Of a stretch of DNA of 64,000 nucleotides, positions 17,487 through 28,100 are shown in pieces. The stretch is from Quatrionicoccus australiensis. Lineage in GTDB: Bacteria; Pseudomonadota; Gammaproteobacteria; Burkholderiales; Rhodocyclaceae. Position numbers and translations under genes: made by a program. The notes under the pieces are model-generated. The model was given only the letters and a program-made list of their open reading frames with translations. It ran no database searches and was not told the origin of the DNA. The stretch's first letter is position 1. Each line of letters starts with the position of its first letter. Location of the stretch: positions 3,596,001-3,660,000 of the forward strand of contig NZ_CP075188.1 of assembly GCF_020510525.1 (NCBI RefSeq). The letters are read 5' to 3'.

Positions 17487-20400
17487 CAGGCAGCTCCGAG
17501 AATGATGGCCGGGGCCAGCGGCTCTGATTCGCCGGCAAACCAGTCGGCCGAACGCGCCACCTGCGGCAGCGCGCTACCGCCGTCCCAGGGCAACCAGCCA
17601 CGGCGCGGGCAATATTGTTCGAGCGCACCGGTCAACGGGTCGCAGGCGGCCAAAACGACCCAGGCATTGCCGATCAGTTCCTGCAGCGCCGGCTGGCGGT
17701 ACAGGATGGCGGTCAGCACGGCCGGCGTCTGTTCGACGACGACGAGCAGGCGCATCGGCTCGTGGATTTCGACCATTTGCAGCGGTAGGCCGGTACGCAG
17801 GTCGGAATCGGCACCTTCCATGACACCGAACAGGCCGGTGATGTTGTGGGTGATCTTCGAGCCGCAGCCGAAGACATCGTTATTCACCGTCGAGAAGTAA
17901 TATTCGAGCGAAATCCCGGCCCCGACCGGACCGGCCGCAAGCAGGATGCCTTCGACGATTTTTCCTTCGTCGTCGCCGACCGGATCATAGGAAATCAGGA
18001 AGACGCGACGATCGAGGAAGAGGCCGCGGCTCATCGTGCGGCGGCCGATGAAGGCGGCGGCATTGGTCGCATGGCCGAGTTCCGGCCGCGCCTGCGAGAT
18101 GTCGTTGGCGCGGCCGCGCATGTGGCGCAGCGCCAGCCAGGGATTCGGCCGCTCCGGTGCCGAGGCGAGCCGGCGGCAGCGCTCGGCGGCATGCGCCCGG
18201 CAGGCCTCGCCGACTTGCCGGACCAGGGTTTCCAGCGCCCCCTGAAAGACGGTCGGCACGGTGTCGAGGTCGTACCATTCGACGCCGTCGTCGCAGGTGT
18301 TGTGCTCGGCGGCGACGAACCAGCAAGAGTCGGGAATGCTCAGGCCGCGCGCCGCCAGCCCGGCGCGCACTGCCGGCCGGTTGGCCATGCTGGCGAAAAC
18401 GCGGGCATTGGCGCCGCCATGCTTGCCGGAACAGGCGCCGCAGGCGTAGGCCGAGTAATGGGGATTGTTGCGGCTGCCCGAGCCATGGCCGAACATCAGA
18501 ACCAGCGGCGCAAAATTGTCGGTCAGGCCGATCATGCGCAGGAAGGCTTCCACCCGGTCGACCTGCTCCAGATCGGTAAAACCGGCCTGCGGTTGTGCCG
18601 GGGTACCGGGACTCGCCTCTTCGGCGGTCAGCGCCAGTTGCGTCGGCAGGCGCCCTTCGAACCATGTTCGCCAGCGCTTGACGGCAGCGCCGAACCAGCC
18701 CGGCGCCAGCGTCGTTGCGGTCAGCGCGGCGAGTGCCGGCACGCCGGCCAATGCCGTCAGCAGCGGCCCGCCCAAAGCCCGCCGGCGGGTTGCCTGGTAG
18801 AGGCGTTCGCGCCAGCGCAGGCGGCTTTCACGCTGCGCGACATGCCGGGCCAGCCCGGCCACCGCGGCGGGCCGGACGGTCTCGCGCACGAGGTGGGTCG
18901 GTTGCACGACGACCGGGCAGAGCGCACTCTTCTCCGGATCGTCGAGGCCCTGCCACCACATCGGCACGCCGAAGAAACCGGCAGCGCCATAGGTCATGAT
19001 GTCCGGCGCGATTTCCTCGAGATGACGGCGCGTCCCCTCCTCGCGGTCGTCCATGCACATCACGACCTGGGCGGCCGGTGCCGCAATGGGGAAGTGGCGA
19101 TACTGGTTGGCACGCAGGCCGGCGAACAACTGCTCGCGATAATGCCGCTCGTAGGCGAGCAGCCAGAGCTGGCCGCGCTCTGCATCAGAGAGTTCGGCGG
19201 CAACGGCGAGCAGACGCTGCGCCGCAGCCGGCGTCAGCGCGTCGAGCACCGCGGGCGGCAAGGCCAGGTGACGCAGCAGGCCCGCCAGGCGCGAGGCGGA
19301 TGAGACTTCGACCGGGCGAGCCGCGGCGATCTGCGCCGCCATTTCTGCCCATTTCTTCTCGTCGACCGCCTGCTGCTCATCGGCCAGCAACAAACGTCCG
19401 GCAGCATGCTGCAAGGCCTCGTCCAGACCGCCACGGCGAATGGCATCGCGCACGTAGAACTCGGCCGCCTCGGCCAGGTAATAGCCCTGCAGTTCGTCGA
19501 ATTCCATGGCCGAGCCGGTCAGCCGGCGCAGCAGGTCTTCGCAGAGCAGGCGCTCAAGCAGCACACGCACCGCCAGGTAATCGACCATCGCGATGCGGCT
19601 GCCGTCACCGAAGCCGGGATGCCGGTCGCGCCACAGGAACATGCCGGACCAGCCCGGCTGCTCCAGCGCCAGGCGTTCGAGATAGACCGGCCAGTGCGCC
19701 TCGTCCGGCAGCAGGCGGGCCAGTTCGGCGAGCAGCACCTCGCCGGGGTCGTCCGGCAGCTGCGCGATCTCGTCGCGGATACTGTGCAGGTCGCCAATTT
19801 CCCAGAAGGCATCCGACGCCGCCGAGGCGCGCCAGGCGGCATAGAAGCCCTGTTCGCGCGCCGGGTTGCGCCAGGCCGCGACGCCGAGGTCGAGATGCGC
19901 GGCGAGCTGTCGCTGCAGCATGCTGCGCACCGTTTCCAGCACATCCTCGCCACTCAGGTGTTGCAGCAGACTGCGCAGCGTCCACTCCTTGCCGACCCGG
20001 GCACACAGCGCCAGCCAGCGCTGTCTGGCAACGGCAGGCCAGTCCTCGCCAGACGCCGTGTCGGCTGCGCCTGCGGTCAACGCCGTGGCGCGGGCAAAAA
20101 ACGGATCGTCGCGCATGCCTTCCCGCGCCAGCCAGCCCTGGCGACTTGCCGTCGGTGCGTCACCCGGCGTCAGCAAACTGGCGAGCAGCACGTCGCGCCG
20201 CGTACAGCCGGCAGCGATCAATTCGTCCAGACCGCTCAGGCCGAGCTCAGCGAACGCGGCCTGCAGATCGCCGGCGTCGATCCGCCCGGCCGCATATGCC
20301 GCCCGAAAACGCTCTTCCGGCCAGTACATGCGGGCGCCAGTCAGTTCATTGACACTGGCCAACGCTTCGGCAAAAGGCAGATGCTGGAATCCGTGCAGCG

Positions 20401-20512
20401 TGTTGTGATGGACGAAATCGCGGATCGGCGCCTGCGCCGGCAGGATGTGCGTCAGGTGCTCGATCCAGTGCTGCAAACGTTCGCGGATGGGCAGTTCGGC
20501 AGCGACGTGCAT
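17486..20512 (-). CDS. dabA: DUF2309/DabA-type inorganic carbon transporter subunit
   Basis: Soluble, peripheral protein of 1008 residues (DUF2309). Studied DabA proteins have a beta-carbonic-anhydrase-like zinc site made of Cys, Asp, His, Cys. All four positions are present here: C486 and D488 in 'CMDDREEG', H676 in 'FGHGSGSRNNPHYSAYACG', and C691 in 'ACGACSG'; the His-to-Cys spacing is 15, as in Halothiobacillus DabA (H524/C539). The N-terminus starts 'IRDFVHHNTLHGFQHLPF', typical of the family. The ATG at 20512 lies 1 nt after the upstream stop; the longer frame to 20605 overlaps that gene and is unlikely. Predicted role: hydrate CO2 to bicarbonate vectorially, driven by the NuoL/M-like partners. 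Known from family: function; inferred: activity here. Confidence 0.88.
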   Translation of the reverse strand: MHVAAELPIRERLQHWIEHLTHILPAQAPIRDFVHHNTLHGFQHLPFAEALASVNELTGARMYWPEERFRAAYAAGRIDAGDLQAAFAELGLSGLDELIAAGCTRRDVLLASLLTPGDAPTASRQGWLAREGMRDDPFFARATALTAGAADTASGEDWPAVARQRWLALCARVGKEWTLRSLLQHLSGEDVLETVRSMLQRQLAAHLDLGVAAWRNPAREQGFYAAWRASAASDAFWEIGDLHSIRDEIAQLPDDPGEVLLAELARLLPDEAHWPVYLERLALEQPGWSGMFLWRDRHPGFGDGSRIAMVDYLAVRVLLERLLCEDLLRRLTGSAMEFDELQGYYLAEAAEFYVRDAIRRGGLDEALQHAAGRLLLADEQQAVDEKKWAEMAAQIAAARPVEVSSASRLAGLLRHLALPPAVLDALTPAAAQRLLAVAAELSDAERGQLWLLAYERHYREQLFAGLRANQYRHFPIAAPAAQVVMCMDDREEGTRRHLEEIAPDIMTYGAAGFFGVPMWWQGLDDPEKSALCPVVVQPTHLVRETVRPAAVAGLARHVAQRESRLRWRERLYQATRRRALGGPLLTALAGVPALAALTATTLAPGWFGAAVKRWRTWFEGRLPTQLALTAEEASPGTPAQPQAGFTDLEQVDRVEAFLRMIGLTDNFAPLVLMFGHGSGSRNNPHYSAYACGACSGKHGGANARVFASMANRPAVRAGLAARGLSIPDSCWFVAAEHNTCDDGVEWYDLDTVPTVFQGALETLVRQVGEACRAHAAERCRRLASAPERPNPWLALRHMRGRANDISQARPELGHATNAAAFIGRRTMSRGLFLDRRVFLISYDPVGDDEGKIVEGILLAAGPVGAGISLEYYFSTVNNDVFGCGSKITHNITGLFGVMEGADSDLRTGLPLQMVEIHEPMRLLVVVEQTPAVLTAILYRQPALQELIGNAWVVLAACDPLTGALEQYCPRRGWLPWDGGSALPQVARSADWFAGESEPLAPAIILGAA

Positions 20513-20513
20513 C

Positions 20514-21959
20514 TCAGGCTCCGAACAGGCGGGCAAGCTGGCCGACGCTGCCGGCGACCAGTTCGAGCAGCGGGGCCGGCCACAGGCCAAGCCCGACGAT
20601 GGCAAAAGCCAGGATGCCGGCCGCGCTCATCTCGGTGCGCGTCATGTCGGCCAGTTGCATCGGTTCGCCCTTGAGGCAGAGGCGGCCGATCACGCGCAGG
20701 CTGTAGGCGGCGCCGATCAGCATGGCGATGCCAAGCAGCAGCACCCAGCCCTGCCAGCGTGCGAAACCGCCGATCAGCGCATGCAGTTCGGCGATGAAGC
20801 CGGCGCTGCCCGGCAAGCCCAGCGCGGCAAGCAGCGCGAAGGCGATGAAGAAGGCGAAGCGCGGCGCCTGCCCGGTCAACGCGCCGTAATCGGCCAGATC
20901 GCGACTGTGCGTGCGCTGGTACAGCAGGCCGACAAGCAGGAAGAGCAGGCCGGCGGTCAGGCCGTGCGCCACCATCTGCATCACCGCGCCGGTCAGGCCG
21001 GTGACGTTGAGCGTTGCGATGCCGAGCAGCACGATCCCCATGTGCGAGATCGACGAATAGGCGACCATCGCCTTGAGATCCTGCTGCCGCCAGGCAAGAA
21101 TGCCGCCGTAGAGCAGGCTGACGCAGGCGAGCAGGGCCAGCCAGTCCTGCGTCGCGAGCAAGGCGGCAGGCAGCGTTTCGGCAGCGCGGATCAGGCCGTA
21201 GGCGCCCATCTTGAGCAGCACGCCGGAGAGCAGGATGGACACCGGACTCGGCGCCTCGACGTGGGCCAGCGGCAGCCAGCCGTGCAGCGGAAAGACCGGC
21301 ATCTTGACGCCGAAACCGATGAACAGGCCGGCGAAGATCAGCAATTGCATGTTGAGCGGCAAGCCGCGCCCGCCGGCCGCCATGTCGGCCATCGCGAAAC
21401 TGTGGCCGGGTGCCGCGTCGTACAAAAAGAGCAGCGCGACCAGCATGAATACCGAGCCGCCCAAGGTGTACAGGAAGAAATTGAGCGCCGCCTTTTGCCG
21501 GTTCGGCCCGCCCAGGCGGTCGATCAGGAAGAACAGCGGCAGCAGCGTCGCTTCCCAGAACACGTAGAACAGCGACCAGTCACGCGCGGTGAATACGCCG
21601 AACATCGCCGATTCGAGGAGCAGGACGAGCATGAAATAGAGGCGGGCGCCCTCTTCCATACGGCGCGAGACAAGCACCGCGATCAGGGTCAGCAGGGCGG
21701 TCAACAGCACCATGGCGAGCGAAATGCCATCGACGCCGAGCGCAAAATAAGAGCCCAGACGCTTGTTCCAGGCCTGGCTTTCGAACATCTGGATGGCGGC
21801 ACCGGCCGGCTCGAATTGCGCGGCCAACCAACCCGAATAGGCCAGCGCGGCCAGCGCGAAGAGCATGGCCGTCTGCCAAAGCGGCAGGGCGCGCCGGGCC
21901 GGCAGCAAGGCAACGGCTGCCGCCCCGAGCACTGGCATGAAAACCAGCACCTTCAACAC
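20514..21959 (-). CDS. NuoM-like antiporter subunit (first gene of DabA operon)
   Basis: 481 residues, the most canonical NuoM copy of the operon: 'FYVFWEATLLPLFFLIDRLGG' (Glu), 'GFGVKMPVFPLHGWLPLAHVEAPSPVSILLSGVLLKMGAYGLIR' (two Lys), 'YSSISHMGIVLLG'. GTG start at 21959 with GGGGGAA 7 nt upstream. It is the promoter-proximal gene; a weak -10-like CATAAT lies about 50 nt upstream on the minus strand, in the gap shared with the divergent peroxiredoxin gene. Confidence 0.85.
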   Translation of the reverse strand: MLKVLVFMPVLGAAAVALLPARRALPLWQTAMLFALAALAYSGWLAAQFEPAGAAIQMFESQAWNKRLGSYFALGVDGISLAMVLLTALLTLIAVLVSRRMEEGARLYFMLVLLLESAMFGVFTARDWSLFYVFWEATLLPLFFLIDRLGGPNRQKAALNFFLYTLGGSVFMLVALLFLYDAAPGHSFAMADMAAGGRGLPLNMQLLIFAGLFIGFGVKMPVFPLHGWLPLAHVEAPSPVSILLSGVLLKMGAYGLIRAAETLPAALLATQDWLALLACVSLLYGGILAWRQQDLKAMVAYSSISHMGIVLLGIATLNVTGLTGAVMQMVAHGLTAGLLFLLVGLLYQRTHSRDLADYGALTGQAPRFAFFIAFALLAALGLPGSAGFIAELHALIGGFARWQGWVLLLGIAMLIGAAYSLRVIGRLCLKGEPMQLADMTRTEMSAAGILAFAIVGLGLWPAPLLELVAGSVGQLARLFGA

Positions 21960-22052
21960 TCCCAGATTCCCCCGGCGGTTTGTGTAACCGTCATTTTTTG
22001 CATTCCATAATTATGCCAGCGCCCCCACGGCAAAAGGCAAACAGAAAGTGGT

Positions 22053-22081
22053 TTGACAGCCCCTGCCCGCTTCGCTAAATT
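22053..22081 (+). promoter_or_regulatory. Sigma-70-type promoter of the peroxiredoxin gene
   Basis: Perfect TTGACA, 17-nt spacer, TAAATT as -10. It lies about 50 nt before the ATG and reads away from the DabA operon. Confidence 0.65.
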
Positions 22082-22128
22082 GGTTGTTTCCCCCAACCCC
22101 CAGATCACATCTTAATAAGGAGATCACC

Positions 22129-22728
22129 ATGGCCGTTCTCGTCGGCAAGCAAGCCCCGGATTTCACCGCCACCGCCGTCTTTGGCAACAATGAAATCAAG
22201 GACCTGAAACTCTCCGATTTCAAGGGCAAGCCGGTTGTCCTGTTCTTCTACCCGCTCGACTTTACCTTCGTCTGCCCGTCCGAGCTGATCGCCTTCGATC
22301 ACCGCCTGGAAGAGTTCAAGCAGCGTGGCGTTGAAGTGATCGGCGTCTCGATCGACTCCCAGTTCACCCACCTGGCCTGGAAAAACACCGCAATCAAGGA
22401 CGGCGGCATCGGCCAGGTCGGCTACCCGCTGGTTGCCGACGTCAAGCATGACATCTGCCGCGCCTACGACGTCGAACTCGAAAGCGACGGCGTCGCCCTG
22501 CGCGGTTCCTTCCTGATCGACAAGACCGGTGTCGTCATGCACCAGGTCGTCAACATGCTGCCGCTCGGCCGCAACATCGACGAAATGCTGCGCATGGTCG
22601 ATGCCCTGCAGTTCTTCGAAGAACACGGCGAAGTCTGCCCGGCCGGCTGGAACAAGGGCAAACCGGGCATGACCGCCTCGACTGAAGGCGTTGCCGCCTA
22701 CCTCGCGAAGAACGCCAAGAAGCTGTAA
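22129..22728 (+). CDS. Typical 2-Cys peroxiredoxin (AhpC/Prx1 type)
   Basis: Thiol peroxidase of 199 residues that reduces H2O2, organic peroxides or peroxynitrite. Peroxidatic C49 in 'DFTFVCPSE', resolving C170 in 'GEVCPAGW', and the '[19 protein letters not shown]' block are present. Such proteins need a thiol reductase (AhpF, AhpD or thioredoxin); none is adjacent. AAGGAG precedes the chosen ATG; the frame's upstream ATG at 22084 has no ribosome site. Monocistronic: own promoter and terminator. Confidence 0.93.
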   Translation: MAVLVGKQAPDFTATAVFGNNEIKDLKLSDFKGKPVVLFFYPLDFTFVCPSELIAFDHRLEEFKQRGVEVIGVSIDSQFTHLAWKNTAIKDGGIGQVGYPLVADVKHDICRAYDVELESDGVALRGSFLIDKTGVVMHQVVNMLPLGRNIDEMLRMVDALQFFEEHGEVCPAGWNKGKPGMTASTEGVAAYLAKNAKKL

Positions 22729-22758
22729 TTCGCCGCTGTCCCCCTGACGGGACGGAAC

Positions 22759-22803
22759 AAAAAGCCCCGAATGCCGCACCAATGGCAGGCGGGGCTTTTT
22801 TTA
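22759..22803 (+). terminator. Terminator of the peroxiredoxin gene
   Basis: Stem AAAAAGCCCC / GGGGCTTTTT with an inner TGCC/GGCA pairing and a T-run, 30 nt after the stop. Confidence 0.9.
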
Positions 22804-22870
22804 TCCTGACAAAAAATCCCGGAAGGGACTAAAATTTGACACTTTTGCAAGTTCTGGATCAAAAGCAATC

Positions 22871-23458
22871 ATGGCAGACACGGAATTTCTCAGCACCCGC
22901 CAAGCAGCGCTACGCCTTGGCGTATCCCTCGGCACCGTACAGAACATGGTGGAAAGCGGCGCCCTTGACGCCTGGAAGACGGCCGGCGGGCATCGCCGCA
23001 TTCCCGCCACCTCGGTCGAGGCCATGCTGGCCAGGCGCAAGAGTCAGAGCGCCTCACCGGAAACAGTCGCCAGCCTCGACATCCTGATTGCCGAAGACGA
23101 CCCCATCCTGCAAAAGCTTTACCAGGCAACCTTCGAGCGCTGGAACCTGCCGCTCCAGCTGCGCATCGTCGACAACGGTTTTGAAGGTCTGGTCCAGGTC
23201 GGCCAGCGCATGCCCGATGTCCTGATCGCCGACCTGATGATGCCCGGCATGGACGGTTTCGAGATGATTCGTCGCCTTCGCGCCAACCCGGATCTCGCCG
23301 CCATGGACATCGTCGTGATCAGTGCCATCGACAGCGCCGAGATCGCCCAGCAGGGTCTGCCGGAAGACGTCACGGTATTTGCCAAGCCGATTCCCTTCCA
23401 CGAAATCAAGGGCTTCATGCTCGGTCGCCTGGCCTCGCGCCAGCGCCCCGTGCGCTGA
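22871..23458 (+). CDS. Excisionase/MerR-type HTH fused to a receiver domain
   Basis: 195 residues with an unusual order: a small winged-helix domain of the excisionase/helix-turn-helix-17 class at the N-terminus (residues 5-55, 'STRQAALRLGVSLGTVQNMVESGALDAWKTAGGHRRIPATSVEAML') and a full receiver domain at the C-terminus (68-190). The receiver has the 'EDD' pocket, phospho-acceptor D121 in 'IADLMMPGMDG', and 'KPIPFHE'. Most response regulators have the receiver first. It is followed after about 100 nt by a soluble chemoreceptor, so a link between phosphorelay, transcription and taxis is possible. Confidence 0.85.
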   Translation: MADTEFLSTRQAALRLGVSLGTVQNMVESGALDAWKTAGGHRRIPATSVEAMLARRKSQSASPETVASLDILIAEDDPILQKLYQATFERWNLPLQLRIVDNGFEGLVQVGQRMPDVLIADLMMPGMDGFEMIRRLRANPDLAAMDIVVISAIDSAEIAQQGLPEDVTVFAKPIPFHEIKGFMLGRLASRQRPVR

Positions 23459-23560
23459 TCCCGCAGCACAGTGACAGACCGCCAAACGGCGGCGTATTAT
23501 CGGGCGCAACGCTGCCGCCCTATCCCGGTCGCAGCAACACATAATAAGCAGGAGACGAAA

Positions 23561-25078
23561 ATGGGATTTTTTGGCAACAATGGCGCGCTCGACAAGATCG
23601 ACCGCGATATTTCGGCAATTGCCGATGGCAGCGCCGATCTCTCGCTGGCGGTCGGCAACTCCGGCAACGATGCCACCGGGCGCATCTCCGGCAACATCAA
23701 CCGCTTTTTCAGCCGCGTCCGCGATCTGATTTCCCATGCGCGAGTCCGCAGCGTCAGCATTGCCGCCGACGCTGCCCGCATGAATCACCTCGTGCAACAG
23801 ACCGACGATGCCGTGCGCCGCCAGGAATCCCTGGCCGGCGCTGTTTTCGAGTCGAGCAACCGGGTCAACCAGGCGGTCAGCGAGGTAGCGACCAACGCCG
23901 ACGCCATCCAGGCCTCGACCCAGAACAATCTCGATCTCGCGCAACGTTCCCTCGAACAGATGGAAACCGTGGCAAGCACGATGCGCTCGACCAACGAACA
24001 CATCGAACACTTTTCCTCGACGGTCAGCGAACTGCATACCAGCTCGATGAAGATCAACGAGATCGTCTCGCTGATCAACGACATTTCCGACCAGACCAAT
24101 CTGCTCGCGCTCAATGCGGCGATCGAAGCCGCACGCGCCGGCGAAGCCGGGCGCGGCTTCGCGGTGGTTGCCGACGAAGTGCGCAAGCTGGCCGAGAAGG
24201 TCAAGACCGCCACCCAGGTGATCGGCCAGAACACCCAGTCGATGATCAACCTGGTTGCCGACACCTCGAGCAAGACGCAAACCATAGTCGGCGAGGTCAC
24301 GCGCGCCAACGAATACATCGAAACTTCGGCCGCCGACCTGACCACCATGGTCGGTGACTTCAAGCGCACCACCGAACAGCTGACGACGATTGCCGGCGCC
24401 ATCTACAACCTGCGCGAAAGCAACCAGAGCATCCACGGCGAAGTCGAGGAAATCCGCAACCACTCACTGGACATTTCCGGCCGCATGAAACAGTGCCTGG
24501 GTTCGGCCAAGACCTTGCGCGAATCGACCGAAGACCTGCAATGCACGCTGGCCGACTTCCGTACCGGCAACAGCATGTTCGACACCCTGCACGACAAGTG
24601 CACCGGCTTCCGCGATCAGGTGACAGCAGTCCTGCAGCGCCTGAGCGACCGTGGCGTCAATGTCTTCGACCAGGCCTACAAGGACATTCCCGGCTCCAAC
24701 CCGAAACGCTTCACGACCGCCTATGATGGCCAGTGTGACAGCGAGCTGACCCGGATGTACGACGATCTGCTGCGTGACATGCAAGGCCTGACCTATTCGC
24801 TGGCGGTTGATACCAACGGCTACGCGCCGGCCCACAACGGCGTGTTCTCGAACCCGCCCAGCGGCGACCCGGCAATCGACCTGACCAAGTGCCGCCACAA
24901 GCGCATCTTCAACGATCCGGTCGGCCTGAAACTGGCCAAGAACCAGAAGTCTTCGCTGTTCCAGACCTACGTCCGCGACACCGGCGAAATCCTCAACGAC
25001 CTGTCGATGCCCATCATCATCAACGGCCGCCACTGGGGCGCCGTGCGCATCGGCTTCAAGACCGATCTGGTAGTTTAG
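23561..25078 (+). CDS. Cytoplasmic methyl-accepting chemotaxis protein
   Basis: 505 residues, no signal peptide and no membrane segment, so a soluble receptor. Residues about 80-330 form the coiled-coil signalling domain with the conserved tip '[39 protein letters not shown]'. The C-terminal 150 residues form a possible sensory module with Cys residues ('CTGFRDQV', 'QCDSEL', '[10 protein letters not shown]') and end like a Cache-type domain ('[20 protein letters not shown]'). Sensor domain after the signalling domain is also seen in other cytoplasmic receptors. Start at 23561 is set by AGGAG. Ligand unknown. Confidence 0.87.
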   Translation: MGFFGNNGALDKIDRDISAIADGSADLSLAVGNSGNDATGRISGNINRFFSRVRDLISHARVRSVSIAADAARMNHLVQQTDDAVRRQESLAGAVFESSNRVNQAVSEVATNADAIQASTQNNLDLAQRSLEQMETVASTMRSTNEHIEHFSSTVSELHTSSMKINEIVSLINDISDQTNLLALNAAIEAARAGEAGRGFAVVADEVRKLAEKVKTATQVIGQNTQSMINLVADTSSKTQTIVGEVTRANEYIETSAADLTTMVGDFKRTTEQLTTIAGAIYNLRESNQSIHGEVEEIRNHSLDISGRMKQCLGSAKTLRESTEDLQCTLADFRTGNSMFDTLHDKCTGFRDQVTAVLQRLSDRGVNVFDQAYKDIPGSNPKRFTTAYDGQCDSELTRMYDDLLRDMQGLTYSLAVDTNGYAPAHNGVFSNPPSGDPAIDLTKCRHKRIFNDPVGLKLAKNQKSSLFQTYVRDTGEILNDLSMPIIINGRHWGAVRIGFKTDLVV

Positions 25079-25138
25079 GATCGAGTTGCCCAGGATCGAG
25101 GGGTTTGAGCTAACAGCTCGATCCTCGATCCTAGGCAA
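25077..25138. repeat. GGATCGAG/CTCGATCC dyad between convergent genes
   Basis: AGGATCGAG occurs at 25077-25085 and 25092-25100; its complement CTCGATCCT occurs at 25117-25125 and 25124-25132. The outer parts GTTGCC and GGCAAC also pair. It fills the gap between the chemoreceptor and dnaE stops and can fold on either strand, so it may act as a two-way terminator. A related copy lies at 57523-57571. Confidence 0.8.
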
Positions 25139-28100
25139 CTAATAAACGATCTCGACGTTTTCCGGCTGCAGCCAGCCCCTGAGTGCTTCGAGCAGCATGT
25201 CGTCGAGGCGCACGCGGTAGTTGTCGCCGAGCATGATGTCGCACTCGGCCTGACCGTTGTTGTAGTGGATGCGCACCGGCGCCGGCCCCGGCGCAAAAGG
25301 TTGCAGCAGCGACTTCAGCTTGCGCGCATCGGCCGTATCCTTCATCTGCAACAGCAGATACTTCGAAAAACGGGCGCGCGCTTCGCCTATGGTCATCAGC
25401 TTGTCGGCAGTCACGCTGTTGCCGCCGGAAAACTCGTCGTAGCGGACGCGGCCTTCGATGATCAGCACTTCGTCGGTGACGATCTTGCTGCGTTCGGCCT
25501 CGAACAATTCATTGAAGACCGTCACCTCGATCATGCCGGTGCCGTCGTCGAGCTGCACGAAGAGCATCTTGCCGCGCCGCGTCATCTGCGTGCGCACGCC
25601 CACCACAACCCCGGCCAGTGCCGTCGTTTCCTTGGACGGCTCGAGGCGGTTCAGCGGTCGCCGGATGAAACGCGACAATTCCTTCTTGCAGGTGTTGTAC
25701 GGGTGGCCCGAGAAGAAGAAACCAAGCGCCGTCTTTTCCTGCATCAGCAGTTCTTTTTCATCCCACGGCTTGACCGTCAGGTACTGCGGCGCATGTTCCT
25801 CGGCGACCGAACCGATGTCGAACAGGCTGGTCTGCATCGCATTGCGCTCGGACTGCTCGGCGAACTCCATGGCAATGCCGACCGAAGCCAGCAACTTGTG
25901 GCGATCCGTATCGATGCAGTCGAAAGCGCCGGCCTTGATCAGCGCCTCGGTGGTGCGCCGATTGACCATGCGCTTGTCGCAGCGCTTGCAGAAGTCGAAC
26001 AGGTCCTTGAACGGCCCGCCGGCATCGCGGGCGCGCAGGATGTCATTGACCGCCTGCTCGCCGGTACCCTTGACGGCGCCCAGACCGTAACGGATGGTCT
26101 GGCGGTCGACCGGCTCAAAACGGTAATTTGAGGCGTTGACGTCCGGCCCGAGCATCTTGAGCTTGTTGGCCGGCCCCACGGCATCTTCGTAGAAGATTTT
26201 CACCGAGTCGGTGTTGTCCATGTCGGACGACATGGTTGCCGCCATGAAGGCGGCGCAGTGGTGCGCCTTTAGCCAGGCAGTGTGATAGGTGACAACGGCG
26301 TAGGCGGCGGTGTGCGACTTGTTGAAGCCGTATTCCGCGAACTTGGTCATCAGGTCGAACAGCTGCTCGGCGAGCGCCGGGTCGTAGCCCTTTTCCTTGG
26401 CACCGGCGGCGATCGTCTCGCGGTGCTTGGCCATTTCCTCGGGCTTCTTCTTGCCCATCGCCCGGCGCAGCATGTCGGCACCACCCAGCGTGTAGCCGCC
26501 GATGATCTGCGAGATCTGCATCACCTGTTCCTGGTACACGATGACGCCGTAGGTCGGCGACAGGCAGGCGGTCAGGTCGGGGTGGAAATAATCAATCTTC
26601 TGCTGGCCCTTTTTCCGCAAAATGAAGTCGTCGACCATCCCGGAACCCAGCGGGCCGGGACGATAAAGCGCGAGCACAGCGATGATGTCTTCGAAACGGT
26701 CGGGGGCCAGCTTCTTGAGCAGCTTCTTCATGCCCTCCGATTCGACCTGGAAGATCGCCGTCGTATTGGCGTCTTTCAGGATCTGGTAAGCGGCCGGGTC
26801 GGTGAAGCCGAGGCTCATCAGGTCGAGCTTCTCGCCGGTCATGCGGCGGATGTACTCGACGGCGAGCTCGATAATGGTCAGATTTCGCAGACCCAGAAAG
26901 TCGAACTTGACCAGACCGACCTTCTCGACATCGTCCTTGTCGAACTGCGACACCGTGGACGCATCGCTGCCGGTCGCCTGGTAGATCGGGCAGAACTCGG
27001 TAATCTTGCCCGGTGCGATCAGCACGCCGCCGGCGTGCATGCCGACATTTCGCGTCAAATCCTCGAGTCGACCGGCGAGGTCGAACAGCTCGCGGATGGT
27101 TTCGCCGTCGCCGTCGCCTTCCATCATTTCCTTGAGCTGCGGCTCCTGCTCCAGCGCCTCGGCCAGCGATACCGGCTTGTTCTGGACGATGGGGATGAGC
27201 TTGGAAATGCGGTCGCACATCGAGTACGGCAGGCCGAATACCCGGCCGACGTCGCGGATCACCGCCTTCGAGGACATGGTACCGAAGGTGGCGATCTGGC
27301 TGACCGCATCCTCGCCGTAGTGTTGACGCACGTATTCGATGACGCGCCAGCGGTTGTCCTGGCAGAAGTCGACGTCGAAGTCGGGCATCGAGACCCGCTC
27401 CGGGTTCAGGAAGCGTTCGAAGAGCAGTGCGTAGGCGAGCGGATCAAGGTCGGTAATGAGCAGGCTGTAGGCGACCAGCGAACCGGCACCGGAACCCCGG
27501 CCCGGCCCGACCGGCACGCCGTTTTCCTTGGCCCACTTGATGAAGTCCGCCACGATCAGGAAGTAGCCGGGGAAGCCCATCTGCAGGATGGTGTTGCATT
27601 CGAACACCAGACGCTCGTCGTACTCCGGACGGCGCTTCAGGCGCTCCTCCGGGTCCGGATAAAGCTGTTCGAGACGGAACTCCAAACCCTTCTTGGCTTC
27701 TGCGACGAGGAATTCGTCGATGGTCATGCCTTCCGGAATCGGGAAGTTGGGCAGGAAGTTCTTGCCCAGGGTCAGCTCGATATTGCAGCGCTTGGCGATT
27801 TCCAGCGTGTTTTCCAGGGCTTCCGGCAGATCGGCGAAGAGTTCGGCCATCTCGGCCTGGGTCTTGAAATACTGTTCTTCCGTGTAAATCTTGGGCCGCC
27901 GGTGATCGCCCAGCACGTAGCCTTCGGCGATGCAGACGCGTGCCTCATGCGCCCGGAAGTCATCGCGGTTCATGAACTGGATGGGGTGCGTCGCGACCAG
28001 CGGAATGCCGGTCTCGCCGGCCAGATCGGCCGTCTGCTGGACGATGGCTTCCTGCTGCGGCTGACCGTAGCGCTGCACTTCGAGATAGAAGGCGCCGGGG

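Noticed and set aside
13007..21959. Complex I (nuo) operon
   Set aside because: Only antiporter-like subunits are present, with DUF2309 in the middle; no NuoA-K order and no peripheral-arm genes.
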